Below are positions 6,984 to 15,691 of a stretch of DNA of 64,000 nucleotides, in pieces. The DNA comes from a virus. The DNA lies in IMG/VR virus record IMGVR_UViG_3300009161_000003, positions 48,923 through 112,922 of that record; one strand, given 5' to 3'. Under the pieces are notes generated by a model. It saw only the letters and a program-made list of their open reading frames with translations, made no database searches and was not told where the DNA came from. Positions within the stretch are counted from its first letter, which is position 1; the number at the start of each line of letters is the position of its first letter. The position numbers and the translations under genes are program-made.

Positions 6984-9563
6984 TTACTTCTTTTGTAGTT
7001 TTGCTACTGCTTTAGTCAATGCATTAACAGACTTCATCAATGATGCAATCTGTGTAGTCAATGAATCGATCAAGGTTGCAACTGAGGCTTGTAGCACAGT
7101 TACCTGTGTTGCAAGAGCCTTAACTGCTGCGTTTGCAGTTGCTACGTCAGCCTTGACTGCTGTTACGTCAGTCTTGACAGATGTCACTGAATCAATAACG
7201 TTAACTGCTGGAAGAGATACGATTGCAATTGCAGTGTTTTCTCCTTTAGCAAAACCAGTTACTGGAGTGTCTGCTATATCTGCTGACTGTGCAATAGTTA
7301 CAAGAGATGCAATGATTCCAGCATCTGCAAGTTTTCCATCAAAGGATTGTAATATTGCAGAGGCATTTCCATTAGCATCAGTTACTGCTGAAGTTGAAGT
7401 TACTCCGTTGCCAAAGATTCCCTTAGAATCAACTGCAAAGTTAACACTAATTCCTTTAACTGGATTTCCCCAACCATCTTTAACAGTTGCAGTTACTTTT
7501 CCACTAGCAGTTGTTAATGTAATGTTTCTTGCTGTTGTTGCAACTGCATCATTAACAGTAAAGGTTGCAGTTTGTGTCAATCCTCCACCAACAACAGTTA
7601 CTGTTGCAAGTCCAGGTTTCGTTCCAATTGCTGTAAATTCTTGTCCGCTTCCGATAGTAACAGTCTTCAAATCTCCTGTTAATGGACGAACAGTAGGTGC
7701 AGAAGTTCTAAGAACAACTCCGTCAGATGCAGTAACAACAAGTGCTACTCCAGAGACAGAAGTTCCTGAAGCATTCTTTAATGATGTTGCAATGGTTACT
7801 GCAGATGCAGTTCCTGCTGTTGTTGCTTGAACATCTTTTAATACTTTAACAGTCTCTGTGCTTCCACCAGTTAGTGTTAGTGAGGCATATGATCCCGTTG
7901 CAGAATAGGTAACTGTAAGAACATTTGCAGACGTTAGCAGACCAGTTGAAGTTCCTGGCGCAGTAACCTGAATGGTCAATGCATCAACAAAGTTTGTTGT
8001 TGAAGTGCTTGAATCTTTAAATGTAATTGTTGCATCTCCATTAATATCAGTAACTGAAGTTGCAATTGTTGTTCCAAAGTTTCTGCTTGAAGAAGACAAT
8101 GTTCCAGTAACAAAATAATATTGCTGAGCAGTGTCAAAGTTATTCTTTACATTAATCTTAAGGCTTGTGGTATCTCCACTTTTAACTACAGAGTTTGTAA
8201 TTGATGCACTTAATAGTGATGTAGAAATTCCAGTTGTTCCTAATGCACCTTGAGAAACTGAAGGAGCAGTATAGGTAACTGTAACAACAGAGTTTCCTGT
8301 TGCTAGGGCAACTGTAATTGTGAATGATCCACTAGCAGTAGTAGCAGAAGTAACATATGTTCCAATTCCATTCGTTCCAATAACTACTGGATATGTTCCA
8401 TTTGTAATTCCAGCAACGCTAGAAGATGTAATCTTAGCATTAACAATCGATCCTGCTGTTCCACTAATGGACCAACCAAGTGTTGATGCAGAAGAAGTGC
8501 TAGCAAAATATGTTGTTGATGTTGGTGTTTCAATTGCAACTGGAGCAACATACTTAACTGTAGATGTTGAAACTCCGATGGCAGTTGAAAGAGCAACCTT
8601 TGTTGCAGTTGCTACTGGATTTGTTGTAAATGTTACGACTTTGGCAACTGATGGAGTTAAAATTCCACCCAAGTTAAATGTAAGAGCAGAACTTGTTGAA
8701 CCACTATGCTTAGCATGAAGATCATAGGATCCTGTTGATGCTGTAAGTGAGTCTGTTGACTCTAAGAATGTATTTGTTGTTGGTGTTCCAGATCGTGAAG
8801 CAGTTGTTAAAACACTTCCTGGAGCAGTTAACTTACCTTTTGTTACTGTTAATGTTTCTGTTGATCCAACTGCAATAGTTGAAGAAACTGTAATTCTTTC
8901 TAGAGAATTACGAAGCAATGTTGGAATACCACTAGTATCTTTAAGTGTAATTCCAAGATCAACTGACACATCCCCTGCTGTTACTAAAGAAGAAGAACTT
9001 GTTTCTAATGAAACTGGAGTTCCTCCAACTTTAACATCTGCAGTAAAGTAAGCCTCTCCACCATCAATGGTTGAGTTTCCGCCAATTGTGTTTCCCACAT
9101 TGTCAATCCATAATAAAATTTTATATGTTCCTGGAGTTCTAAATGCGTTTGATAAAACGCTTACAGAATCAACCGTAACTGTTTCATCACTTCCGCCTAG
9201 AACAACAGTTGCTGCAGTGTTGTTTGATAAAGTTGCAAGAGCCACAAGAGTGTCTCCAACTGTAATTTGAGTTGTTGCATCGACTGTTGCTGGTGTTGGA
9301 TTTGAAATAATACGACCACGAACAGTTACTGTCTCACTTGCTCCAGATGTATCTGAAAGAGCAATCATCGATACAGAAATCTTGTTGTCTGCAGCAGTTG
9401 CTGTAGCAACGCCACTAGATAATGATGATGAACGGTTTGGAACGGTATCTACTGATAAAATTCCAGTAATTGCTGCATTGGCTGGGGCTGATGTAATTAC
9501 AGACACTCCAGACAGGGCAAGCGCACTAACTGCTGTAACAGCAATCTTTTTAAATAAGTTCAT
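6984..9563 (-). CDS. Secreted Ig-like (Big/invasin-type) surface protein with C-terminal coiled coil
   Basis: The 859-residue product starts at ATG 9563, five bases after AGGAG; a frame extension to 9584 lacks a ribosome site. The signal peptide is classic: basic NLFKK, a hydrophobic stretch, then SAPANAA. The rest is Thr/Ser/Ala/Val-rich beta structure with several Ig-like repeats; the clearest, about residues 690-770, has the Big_1-type strand pattern VTATVKDGWGNPVKG. Residues about 790-855 form a heptad coiled coil (VKTDVTAVKADVATA...). It resembles exported S-layer-like or adhesin-like host proteins more than virion proteins. It is monocistronic, with the strongest promoter in the window and its own terminator. 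Envelope remodelling or receptor masking is inference. Confidence 0.7.
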   Translation of the reverse strand: MNLFKKIAVTAVSALALSGVSVITSAPANAAITGILSVDTVPNRSSSLSSGVATATAADNKISVSMIALSDTSGASETVTVRGRIISNPTPATVDATTQITVGDTLVALATLSNNTAATVVLGGSDETVTVDSVSVLSNAFRTPGTYKILLWIDNVGNTIGGNSTIDGGEAYFTADVKVGGTPVSLETSSSSLVTAGDVSVDLGITLKDTSGIPTLLRNSLERITVSSTIAVGSTETLTVTKGKLTAPGSVLTTASRSGTPTTNTFLESTDSLTASTGSYDLHAKHSGSTSSALTFNLGGILTPSVAKVVTFTTNPVATATKVALSTAIGVSTSTVKYVAPVAIETPTSTTYFASTSSASTLGWSISGTAGSIVNAKITSSSVAGITNGTYPVVIGTNGIGTYVTSATTASGSFTITVALATGNSVVTVTYTAPSVSQGALGTTGISTSLLSASITNSVVKSGDTTSLKINVKNNFDTAQQYYFVTGTLSSSSRNFGTTIATSVTDINGDATITFKDSSTSTTNFVDALTIQVTAPGTSTGLLTSANVLTVTYSATGSYASLTLTGGSTETVKVLKDVQATTAGTASAVTIATSLKNASGTSVSGVALVVTASDGVVLRTSAPTVRPLTGDLKTVTIGSGQEFTAIGTKPGLATVTVVGGGLTQTATFTVNDAVATTARNITLTTASGKVTATVKDGWGNPVKGISVNFAVDSKGIFGNGVTSTSAVTDANGNASAILQSFDGKLADAGIIASLVTIAQSADIADTPVTGFAKGENTAIAIVSLPAVNVIDSVTSVKTDVTAVKADVATANAAVKALATQVTVLQASVATLIDSLTTQIASLMKSVNALTKAVAKLQKK

Positions 9564-9610
9564 TTTTCTCCTATAAGTTAACATGATTTTAGCCTTTATG
9601 ACTATACCTT

Positions 9611-9640
9611 ATTATAGCAGATATATGAGAACTGTGTCAA
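9611..9640 (-). promoter_or_regulatory. Near-perfect sigma-70 promoter (TTGACA-N18-TGC-TATAAT)
   Basis: Minus strand TTGACA at 9640-9635 and TATAAT at 9616-9611, 18 bases apart, with TGC just before the -10. It sits right after the terminase stop codon and about 48 bases before the start of the Ig-like secreted protein. Confidence 0.9.
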
Positions 9641-9645
9641 ACTGA

Positions 9646-11433
9646 CTATAATAAATTAAACTTTCCTAAAAACTCTTCAACATCTTTTGGCATCTGCATA
9701 TTACGCTTCTCTTCTCTTTCTTGAAACTCCTGCCGATTTCTTTCTTTTGCAGCACTGCCCCAAGTGTGTACATCAATTTCTAAGTTTAAATCTTTTTGTG
9801 TGTGTGCAATTGCTCCATAGACTGCACCACAAACAGCATCTGCTAAATCTTTAGATAACTTACGTGGGTGGTCCACTCTGTTACCTTTCATAATTTTTAA
9901 CTCAGAAAGTTCCTGAAGCAATAAATCAATTTGTGGCATTGCAATTCTTTCTTCATAAACCATCATTGCTAAATCTTCATAATGTTTTTTAGCAACTGAA
10001 ACTGTATCTGTATTTATTCCAACAGCCTTAAGTTCATTTTGAATATCAAATGATTGCCATCTATCAAAGGATACAATACCAATGTTAAATCCTTGCCTTC
10101 TTAGGTTAATAATCCATTGTTTTACTTCAGATAAGTTTACTGGCCCCTCAATTTTTGGCTCCCACCATGCAACGGCATCTACAACAACAACTGGTGCAAC
10201 CTGTTCATAGTCTTTAATAACTTGAATGTTAACCCATTTGTCAACGTGTGCAATAGCAACAGCACACTTATCATGCTTCTGTGCAAGGTCTGCGTGTATA
10301 TAATATGTTTTGTCTGGATCTGGTTTAAAAGATTCATCAAACCTTCTATTAGAATCTAGTGGATTTCTTAGCGTCATACACTTAACTAACTTATCTTTTT
10401 GTTTAAAGAATGCGTCTGATGAAAATGTTGGGATACATGCAAAGCGCATCATTGCATCACCCAAGTCTGTATAGAATGCATGTTTAAAATCTTCAATACT
10501 TCTTGTTGGGTTTACTTCCCATGTTGGTCTTTTTAATGCTAAGATTCCAGGAAACTTATATGAAATAATATAATCTTCATCCCAGGAAATTTCAAATGAG
10601 TTGTCTGGAGTATCTCCTAGTTCTGGATTTAAAATAAACTTATGGGTTCTTTCAACAACTTCTTTTTCAGCAATTACACTGTCATATTTTTCAGAGATAA
10701 AGTCTCCTGGATATCTAGGAAATGAAAGCAATACAACTTTTCCAAGATCTGGGAAACGAGAATCGACTGATCCACGAAACGCTTTATAAATATTTTCTGC
10801 AGTTTTACCTTGTTCATTACCAGTTCCAACTTCAGATGCAAAACCAGAAATCTCATCAAGAACTGCAAGCAATAGGTTTAAACCTTCATGTGATTCTCTT
10901 TCTGAGTGTCCAGAATAAACAGTTATCGATTGATCAAATTCAATAGAGTCTGCTTTTGCATTATACTTTCCCGCAAACCAAGGAGATTTTTCAATTTTAT
11001 TTTTAAATCCTTTAAAAAAAACGTTCTTTGCTTGTTGAGCATTTATAGCAACGTTAATTAAATCTATTGCGTCTCCGCTTGGTTTTCCGAAGTATCTTGC
11101 CGGGTCTTTAAGACATAGTAACTTATAAACAATATAGGCACAAGCCACAGTCGAAGTAAAGTCCTTGCCACTACCCTTCCCAAGTTGTAAAATAATTTCG
11201 TTTTTAGTAAATTTTTCATAATATTTTTTACCTTCCACTGTTCCCATTATTTTTTCTAAATCTTCTTTTTTATAAATCTGACTCATTGCTTCAACAATTT
11301 CATATTGTATTTTTGACAATGGCGGTTGGCCTAAATAGTTTGGAGACTCAATAAATGTTTTTGCATCTACTGGAACCTCTAAAAAATTATTGTCTTCAAG
11401 TACTTCTAGAAACTCATTGAACATCGTGGACAA
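9646..11433 (-). CDS. terL: Terminase large subunit
   Basis: This 595-residue protein is the ATP-driven DNA packaging motor and headful or site-specific nuclease that docks on the portal. The ATPase has Walker A GKGSGKD (85-91) and Walker B LLLAVLDE (about 187-194). The RNase H-like nuclease follows, with YYIHADLAQ (Asp382), IVSFDRW (Asp457) and a late Asp in LADAVCG (near 546). Length is normal. It overlaps the probable small terminase gene by 20 bases. Packaging genes sit downstream of replication genes, at the end of the long operon. Confidence 0.95.
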   Translation of the reverse strand: MSTMFNEFLEVLEDNNFLEVPVDAKTFIESPNYLGQPPLSKIQYEIVEAMSQIYKKEDLEKIMGTVEGKKYYEKFTKNEIILQLGKGSGKDFTSTVACAYIVYKLLCLKDPARYFGKPSGDAIDLINVAINAQQAKNVFFKGFKNKIEKSPWFAGKYNAKADSIEFDQSITVYSGHSERESHEGLNLLLAVLDEISGFASEVGTGNEQGKTAENIYKAFRGSVDSRFPDLGKVVLLSFPRYPGDFISEKYDSVIAEKEVVERTHKFILNPELGDTPDNSFEISWDEDYIISYKFPGILALKRPTWEVNPTRSIEDFKHAFYTDLGDAMMRFACIPTFSSDAFFKQKDKLVKCMTLRNPLDSNRRFDESFKPDPDKTYYIHADLAQKHDKCAVAIAHVDKWVNIQVIKDYEQVAPVVVVDAVAWWEPKIEGPVNLSEVKQWIINLRRQGFNIGIVSFDRWQSFDIQNELKAVGINTDTVSVAKKHYEDLAMMVYEERIAMPQIDLLLQELSELKIMKGNRVDHPRKLSKDLADAVCGAVYGAIAHTQKDLNLEIDVHTWGSAAKERNRQEFQEREEKRNMQMPKDVEEFLGKFNLL

Positions 11434-11950
11434 TTGTTATTACCTCATTTGCCTTAGCGATAGATGATAATCTTTTCATAATTTCATCTCTTACCTGTGG
11501 ATATTCAGAAGCAATATCACGCAAGATTTCAATTAATACTTCTTGCTTTTGTTCAACCTCTAAGATCTCTTCTGCTAGTTCTTTATTTTCTAGCAGCCCT
11601 GCTTTTTGTAGCATATCAATTCTTTTTGATTCAATGTCTAATACTAATTTAATTGCATTAGTCTTTGCTCCAAGATTATTATTTAATCCAGCCTCATCAA
11701 TAACCTCGTAGGCTTTAGAAATTAACTTACCATAGTGTTGGTCTGCTGCTGCTAATGCTTCTTTTGCTCTACCTCGAATTGCATCGTTAGCAGAAGCCAT
11801 AACTTTCCACTCATTTATAAGTGCAACAACTCTAACTCTAGGCATACTTAAATCTTTTGAAATCTTGGTTGGGTCACTACCCTTTAAATATTCTTCTACT
11901 ACTTTATTTATTTGATCTAAGTGTTCAATAAGTTCAACTTCAGTTGACAT
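11414..11950 (-). CDS. Probable terminase small subunit (HTH protein)
   Basis: This 178-residue, largely helical protein has an N-terminal helix-turn-helix (about residues 28-52, with ISKDLSMPRVRVVALI) followed by long charged helices, one with EILEVEQKQEVLIEIL. A DNA-binding HTH plus oligomerising helices, directly upstream of and overlapping the large terminase, is the normal setting of a small terminase, which recognises the packaging site. The family assignment rests on context and shape. Confidence 0.65.
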   Translation of the reverse strand: MSTEVELIEHLDQINKVVEEYLKGSDPTKISKDLSMPRVRVVALINEWKVMASANDAIRGRAKEALAAADQHYGKLISKAYEVIDEAGLNNNLGAKTNAIKLVLDIESKRIDMLQKAGLLENKELAEEILEVEQKQEVLIEILRDIASEYPQVRDEIMKRLSSIAKANEVITIVHDVQ

Positions 11951-12185
11951 GATTTATTCCTTCAATTCTATAGATTTCATCTTGAATATAAAAAATTGCT
12001 TTCTTTAAATCTTCAACATGTTTCTCTTCGTTTTTTAATCCTGCTCTCCAAAGATACTTAATAGCATTGCCTATATTAAAATTTCTATGTCTAGTTATTT
12101 CTAAGCACTCAACGCCAGATGGATCGCTAGTATAATGTTCTGGATGGCTAACTTGATCAACCGTAATTTTTAAATGATCGCTCAT
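11940..12185 (-). CDS. DUF3310 family protein
   Basis: This 81-residue protein carries the DUF3310 pattern: V-x-HPEHYT, GVECLEI, FNIGNAIKYLWRAGLK, then HVEDLKKAIFYIQDEI. DUF3310 proteins are common in phages and resemble small helical nucleotide-binding proteins; no reaction is established. It overlaps both neighbours by a few bases. Confidence 0.88.
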   Translation of the reverse strand: MSDHLKITVDQVSHPEHYTSDPSGVECLEITRHRNFNIGNAIKYLWRAGLKNEEKHVEDLKKAIFYIQDEIYRIEGINHVN

Positions 12186-12337
12186 CGCTTAGACTTCCTT
12201 AATCCAAATTTTGCAAGGTAAACGTAAACAGTCTCTACTGTACATCCACACTCCTTAGCAATCTCCTCTGGAGTCTTTTTATCCATAACATATCGTTTAC
12301 GCATAAAGACTTCTGATGTATACAGTTTAGCAGCCAT
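12182..12337 (-). CDS. Small helix-turn-helix protein (51 aa)
   Basis: Taking the ATG at 12337, just after the stop of the upstream gene, gives 51 residues; a longer frame would overlap that gene by 83 bases. Residues about 21-46 form a helix-turn-helix: KTPEEIAKECGCTVETVYVYL, then FGLRKSKR. This is the size and shape of resolvase-type or sigma-like HTH modules and it likely binds DNA. The target is unknown. Confidence 0.6.
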   Translation of the reverse strand: MAAKLYTSEVFMRKRYVMDKKTPEEIAKECGCTVETVYVYLAKFGLRKSKR

Positions 12338-12341
12338 ATCG

Positions 12342-12986
12342 TTATTTGTCAACTTCTGTCTCAAGGATATCATAGTTGTATGCGTTTGAGTCTTCAAGCG
12401 TCCATTTATCATAACTTTCAACATCCCATTTATTTGTATTAATAAGTCTTTGTATTACTAGATCTTTTTTTGTTACAAAAGATGGTTCTTTTAACCTTAC
12501 CCTGTTATTTGGCTGTATTGCAAAGTTTCCATCATCTCTTTGAATTACATGCCCACACTTGTGCTGTCCTGGATTTTCAGAGTATCCATCATCAAGTATG
12601 TTACTTTCTGGACTATGCCAATCAAGTGTAAATAAATATTTTCCAGGAACATTTGTTTTATTTCTATCAAGATATGAAATTCTCATGTTACTTAAATTTT
12701 CAAATTTTGTAACTGAAATATATGGACTAAAAGAATTCCATAAAACTAAATTATGAATTGGCTCTTCTGGAACATTTGGTTTTGTACAAAAAGCATTAAT
12801 TGGCATTCTCCACCACATTCCACCATCTTCCATTAATAAATGAAATAGTGGACTTCTTCCCTTAACAGTTGCAACTCCAAATATAACACATGGAAAATAT
12901 TGATCATGACTGTCTTCTTGATCTCTTAAAAAATTTCCACGAACATAACATTCTATTGGTGGTATGTTTGCATTTAACTCTGGCAT
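12342..12986 (-). CDS. Conserved hypothetical phage protein
   Basis: I do not recognise a domain in this 214-residue protein. It is soluble, rich in Asn, Pro and Trp, with several His and Cys (HLLMEDGGMWW, LDWHSPES, QHKCGHVI), mostly beta in appearance. It abuts the RuvC-like gene (one base shared), so it belongs to the replication/recombination operon. Confidence 0.55.
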   Translation of the reverse strand: MPELNANIPPIECYVRGNFLRDQEDSHDQYFPCVIFGVATVKGRSPLFHLLMEDGGMWWRMPINAFCTKPNVPEEPIHNLVLWNSFSPYISVTKFENLSNMRISYLDRNKTNVPGKYLFTLDWHSPESNILDDGYSENPGQHKCGHVIQRDDGNFAIQPNNRVRLKEPSFVTKKDLVIQRLINTNKWDVESYDKWTLEDSNAYNYDILETEVDK

Positions 12987-13576
12987 TACTTGTCAACTCC
13001 CATTGCTTTATCCCAGTTTTTTATAGCCCAATGCCCAATACCACAAGCATCTGCTACATCATTGTCAGTTATAGATCTATCATACTGCATATTAATAAAC
13101 CTTATTGTTCTTTCTTTGCGTAAATTTCTTTCATAGGTTTTATACCAAGACTCTGACTTTCCAGGATTTGCTGATCGTATAGCAAACTTTTCATCCTTGT
13201 CAATTTTTTTATTACCAATAAAGTTTTGCCAAGTTATTGGAGAAACTGTTCCTATAACTTTTGTGCCAGTTAGTCCTGCTGCCCCTAACAAGGCTCCTTG
13301 AACAAGCGCTAAGTCTGCAGCAACCTTTGGACTATTCATGAATACAGTATGTTCAATAACTATTGCTTCAAACCCTCCGTAATGATCTAAGAATGATTTA
13401 GTCTTATTACATGCATCCATAACCTTTTCATAATTTGTTTTACCTTCAAAATTAATCTTACCAACTGTTCCAAGAACATTATCATTAAATACAGCAAAGG
13501 CAAGGCTGTTTGTACTAGCATCAATGGCACATATTGTTTTTGGCTTAATAGCAAAGCCCCACTTATTCTTGTTCAT
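12986..13576 (-). CDS. RuvC-like Holliday junction resolvase / RNase H-fold nuclease
   Basis: This 196-residue protein has the RuvC-type RNase H fold: ICAIDASTNSLAFAVF with catalytic Asp19, AIVIEHTVF with Glu75, and a C-terminal NDVADACGI with Asp173 and Asp176. RuvC cuts four-way DNA junctions; in phages it resolves branched replication products before packaging. It overlaps the upstream zinc-binding gene by 14 bases. A second possible resolvase is at 15687-15977. Confidence 0.85.
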   Translation of the reverse strand: MNKNKWGFAIKPKTICAIDASTNSLAFAVFNDNVLGTVGKINFEGKTNYEKVMDACNKTKSFLDHYGGFEAIVIEHTVFMNSPKVAADLALVQGALLGAAGLTGTKVIGTVSPITWQNFIGNKKIDKDEKFAIRSANPGKSESWYKTYERNLRKERTIRFINMQYDRSITDNDVADACGIGHWAIKNWDKAMGVDK

Positions 13577-13853
13577 ATTGCATATAACCTTTAATTTGAT
13601 TAAGCATTCTATGTAATTCTTTTGGATCTACCGTGCAATTTGGACAATAGTTAACGTCGTTGTACATTGAAAGGGTAGTTCCACAACCTCTGGCACATTT
13701 TCTATCTTTGCCAATTCTTTTTTTTCTTTTATTTAATGCCTGCTTGTTAGCAATTTTTACTTTTGTTGCTTCATTTCTACAAGTTGGACTACAGTAAATT
13801 TGATAACTTACTGTAGCATCAAACATATTCTCGCACCAACTACACGGCTTCAC
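13563..13853 (-). CDS. Two-zinc-ribbon small protein
   Basis: This 96-residue basic protein has two cysteine clusters: CSWCENMF...YCSPTC near residues 4-25 and CARGCG...YCPNC near 53-73, each with the spacing of a treble-clef or ribbon zinc site. It resembles the zinc-binding half of HNH nucleases, but no His-Asn-His motif is present. It is coupled by overlap to the Cas4-like nuclease before it and the RuvC-like gene after it. A nucleic-acid role is inferred. Confidence 0.65.
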   Translation of the reverse strand: MKPCSWCENMFDATVSYQIYCSPTCRNEATKVKIANKQALNKRKKRIGKDRKCARGCGTTLSMYNDVNYCPNCTVDPKELHRMLNQIKGYMQYEQE

Positions 13854-14676
13854 TTAGACCCTCTAGTGGAGCAATTTTAATTACTCCTGGTCCTGCATCA
13901 GCGCAGGCCTTTTGGACTGGACAAGCCTTACAAATTTTTGAATTTGCACGATAGTTTTTATTAGGAAGAGTTCTATCTTCCCAGGCCTTGCGTACTTCCC
14001 TTAGCCAGTTAAATGTATTGTCTATCCATTGTCTATAATGGTCATTGACGCTTATTGGAATTGCAAGAAGTTCATGGCTATTTTTATTTTCATATAATAA
14101 AACTCCATCTTTCTTCTTAAGAATTTTCATATACAGCAATATCTGAATAATGTGACCTTTTTTAGCCTTATTCATTCTTTTATAATACTGAAATGCTTCT
14201 TCTCCGCATGTTTTAATTTCTAACACAACTTCTTCATCATTAATAACTAAAATACCATCTCCATATCCAAAGATTGGAGGATCTTGGTTACTAATTTTAA
14301 ATTCAGTTGTTGGCTTGCCAGTCTTTTCATCAGTAAATACTTTTGCTATTCCAGAATTAAGAATTGCGTCTTGAATTCTTCCATGAGATAACGTACCATT
14401 GCCCATATTTGCAGCAGAGAATGGAGTAGTCAAGTCATCAAACTCGTTGCCATCAAAGGCTAAGTACCAATATCTAGCACACTCACCAAACCCATAAGCA
14501 ATTGTTGATGGAGCAAATGTTTTCTTTTGAACAAACTTTTTGTCACGACCTACAAGATAGCCTTTTTCAATAGCCTCAACTAAAGATTTAGTATCTATGT
14601 GACTTTCTGCCTTTGTTTGTTTTACCATTACTTGTTGTAGTAAACTTTTAGTCATTATATTCCTTTGTTTAGACAA
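13840..14676 (-). CDS. Cas4/RecB-like PD-(D/E)XK nuclease with Fe-S cysteines
   Basis: This 278-residue nuclease has the PD-(D/E)XK core: His98 in LSHGRIQ, Asp140 in FGYGDG, Glu153-x-Lys155 in VLEIKT, and a downstream QILLYM helix. Four cysteines, Cys66 (GECARYW) and Cys249, Cys252, Cys258 (CKACPVQKAC), are placed as in Cas4 and AddB, where they hold a 4Fe-4S cluster. It likely processes DNA ends for recombination or replication. No CRISPR array is present, so it is not a CRISPR adaptation gene here. GGAA precedes the ATG. Confidence 0.85.
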   Translation of the reverse strand: MSKQRNIMTKSLLQQVMVKQTKAESHIDTKSLVEAIEKGYLVGRDKKFVQKKTFAPSTIAYGFGECARYWYLAFDGNEFDDLTTPFSAANMGNGTLSHGRIQDAILNSGIAKVFTDEKTGKPTTEFKISNQDPPIFGYGDGILVINDEEVVLEIKTCGEEAFQYYKRMNKAKKGHIIQILLYMKILKKKDGVLLYENKNSHELLAIPISVNDHYRQWIDNTFNWLREVRKAWEDRTLPNKNYRANSKICKACPVQKACADAGPGVIKIAPLEGLSEAV

Positions 14677-14683
14677 GTATACA

Positions 14684-14989
14684 CTATCTGGTGATATATT
14701 TCAGTGCTGACACTAAATTGTTTACTGCTTCTGCTGCAGTATAATAAATGTTTTTCTTTCCCCTGTTACTTTTATCAACATTTGCCATCCAGGTTGCTTT
14801 CAATGCCAACTTAGCAGCAATAGCCTGAAGTCTAACAATTTCTAAAGTTGCAACTTGAATAGGAATGTCTGGTTTAATAATAAGTTTAGCAATCATAGTC
14901 AGTGCAGTTGTAAGATCTTCATCTTGCATGTACTCTGCTATGTCTGATAGATCATTAAGTTGTTCTAGTGTTGTATTGTTTTGTTCCAA
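14684..14989 (-). CDS. Conserved hypothetical helical protein (101 aa)
   Basis: I do not recognise a family. The protein is almost entirely helical, acidic at the N-terminus (DLSDIAEYMQDEDL) and basic toward the end (NVDKSNRGKKN). It lies seven bases upstream of the Cas4-like nuclease within the recombination block; a helper role is possible but unsupported. Confidence 0.6.
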   Translation of the reverse strand: MEQNNTTLEQLNDLSDIAEYMQDEDLTTALTMIAKLIIKPDIPIQVATLEIVRLQAIAAKLALKATWMANVDKSNRGKKNIYYTAAEAVNNLVSALKYITR

Positions 14990-15007
14990 AGTTTAACTAC
15001 TTTCTAT

Positions 15008-15679
15008 TTATTTTAACAATGAGTCTTTTTTGTAATATTCTTCTTGATATCTTAAAAAGTTTTTATTTTTAACCCAAGAATTCATTCTTTTTTCTCTTTC
15101 TTCTTGGGCTCTTGCTACAAAATTTAACTCTTCAAAATCTTTTCTTGTTGAAAAATGCATAGTTAAAACTTCAGTATTGTCTCCATCATTAAACAATATT
15201 GGATCTCTCCAATGAATTGTACCTGCACCCCAAAAAAGAAGAAGGTCTCCATATTCAAGACTAAATTCATCTTCTTCAATAATAATTGGCCAATCAATAT
15301 TTTTATCTAATTGATAATCAAGCGTTAGTTTACTATAGTAATTATCAGAATCAAAATGTGGTGGAAGTTTTGGATTTACATCATCACCATGAATTTTATT
15401 ATAACTTAAATAAGAATTATGACTCATAAAAACTTCTTCACCAATAATTTCACAGGCAAATGCTTCAAGTTTTTTTCTTATTTTTTCTGGATACAAAATT
15501 TCAATTTGCATTCTTGACATTTTTGGTATAACCAATGGTCTATAAAATTCAGGCAAAGAATCGTCAACTTTTTGTTTTTCTACAATTGCCAATATTTCAT
15601 CAAGTTCTTCTTTGGTAAAGAAATCTTTTATAATATGTGGAGTTATGCTATTCTTAGGTTTATAATTATCTAGATACAT
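15008..15679 (-). CDS. Prolyl-4-hydroxylase-like Fe(II)/2-oxoglutarate oxygenase
   Basis: I start this gene at ATG 15679, giving 223 residues, because a TATAAT lies exactly six bases before it (leaderless form); an in-frame ATG at 15697 lies upstream of the -10. The protein begins with IIKDFFTKEELDEIL, typical of the P4H-like jelly-roll group, and has PPHFDSD (His-x-Asp ligands), GDLLLFWGAGTIHW with the distal His, then a strand ending in MHFSTR where the Arg may bind 2-oxoglutarate. The substrate is unknown. It differs from the two oxygenase-like proteins near the left end, so the phage has at least two types. Confidence 0.8.
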   Translation of the reverse strand: MYLDNYKPKNSITPHIIKDFFTKEELDEILAIVEKQKVDDSLPEFYRPLVIPKMSRMQIEILYPEKIRKKLEAFACEIIGEEVFMSHNSYLSYNKIHGDDVNPKLPPHFDSDNYYSKLTLDYQLDKNIDWPIIIEEDEFSLEYGDLLLFWGAGTIHWRDPILFNDGDNTEVLTMHFSTRKDFEELNFVARAQEEREKRMNSWVKNKNFLRYQEEYYKKDSLLK

Positions 15680-15685
15680 ATATAT

Positions 15686-15691
15686 ATTATA
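15686..15691 (-). promoter_or_regulatory. Probable leaderless promoter (TATAAT-N6-ATG) for the oxygenase
   Basis: TATAAT on the minus strand ends six bases before ATG 15679, with no Shine-Dalgarno between. The spacing would put the transcript start at or near the A of ATG. It lies in the end of the upstream gene. Confidence 0.55.

Noticed and set aside
6955-7830. A 291-residue open frame on the plus strand
   Set aside because: It is antisense to the Ig-like secreted protein; its Thr/Val/Ala-rich sequence is what a codon-biased Thr/Ala gene gives on the opposite strand, and no ribosome site fits.
12338-12424. Longer N-terminus for the 51-residue HTH protein
   Set aside because: It would overlap the upstream gene by 83 bases, while the ATG at 12337 follows the stop codon immediately.
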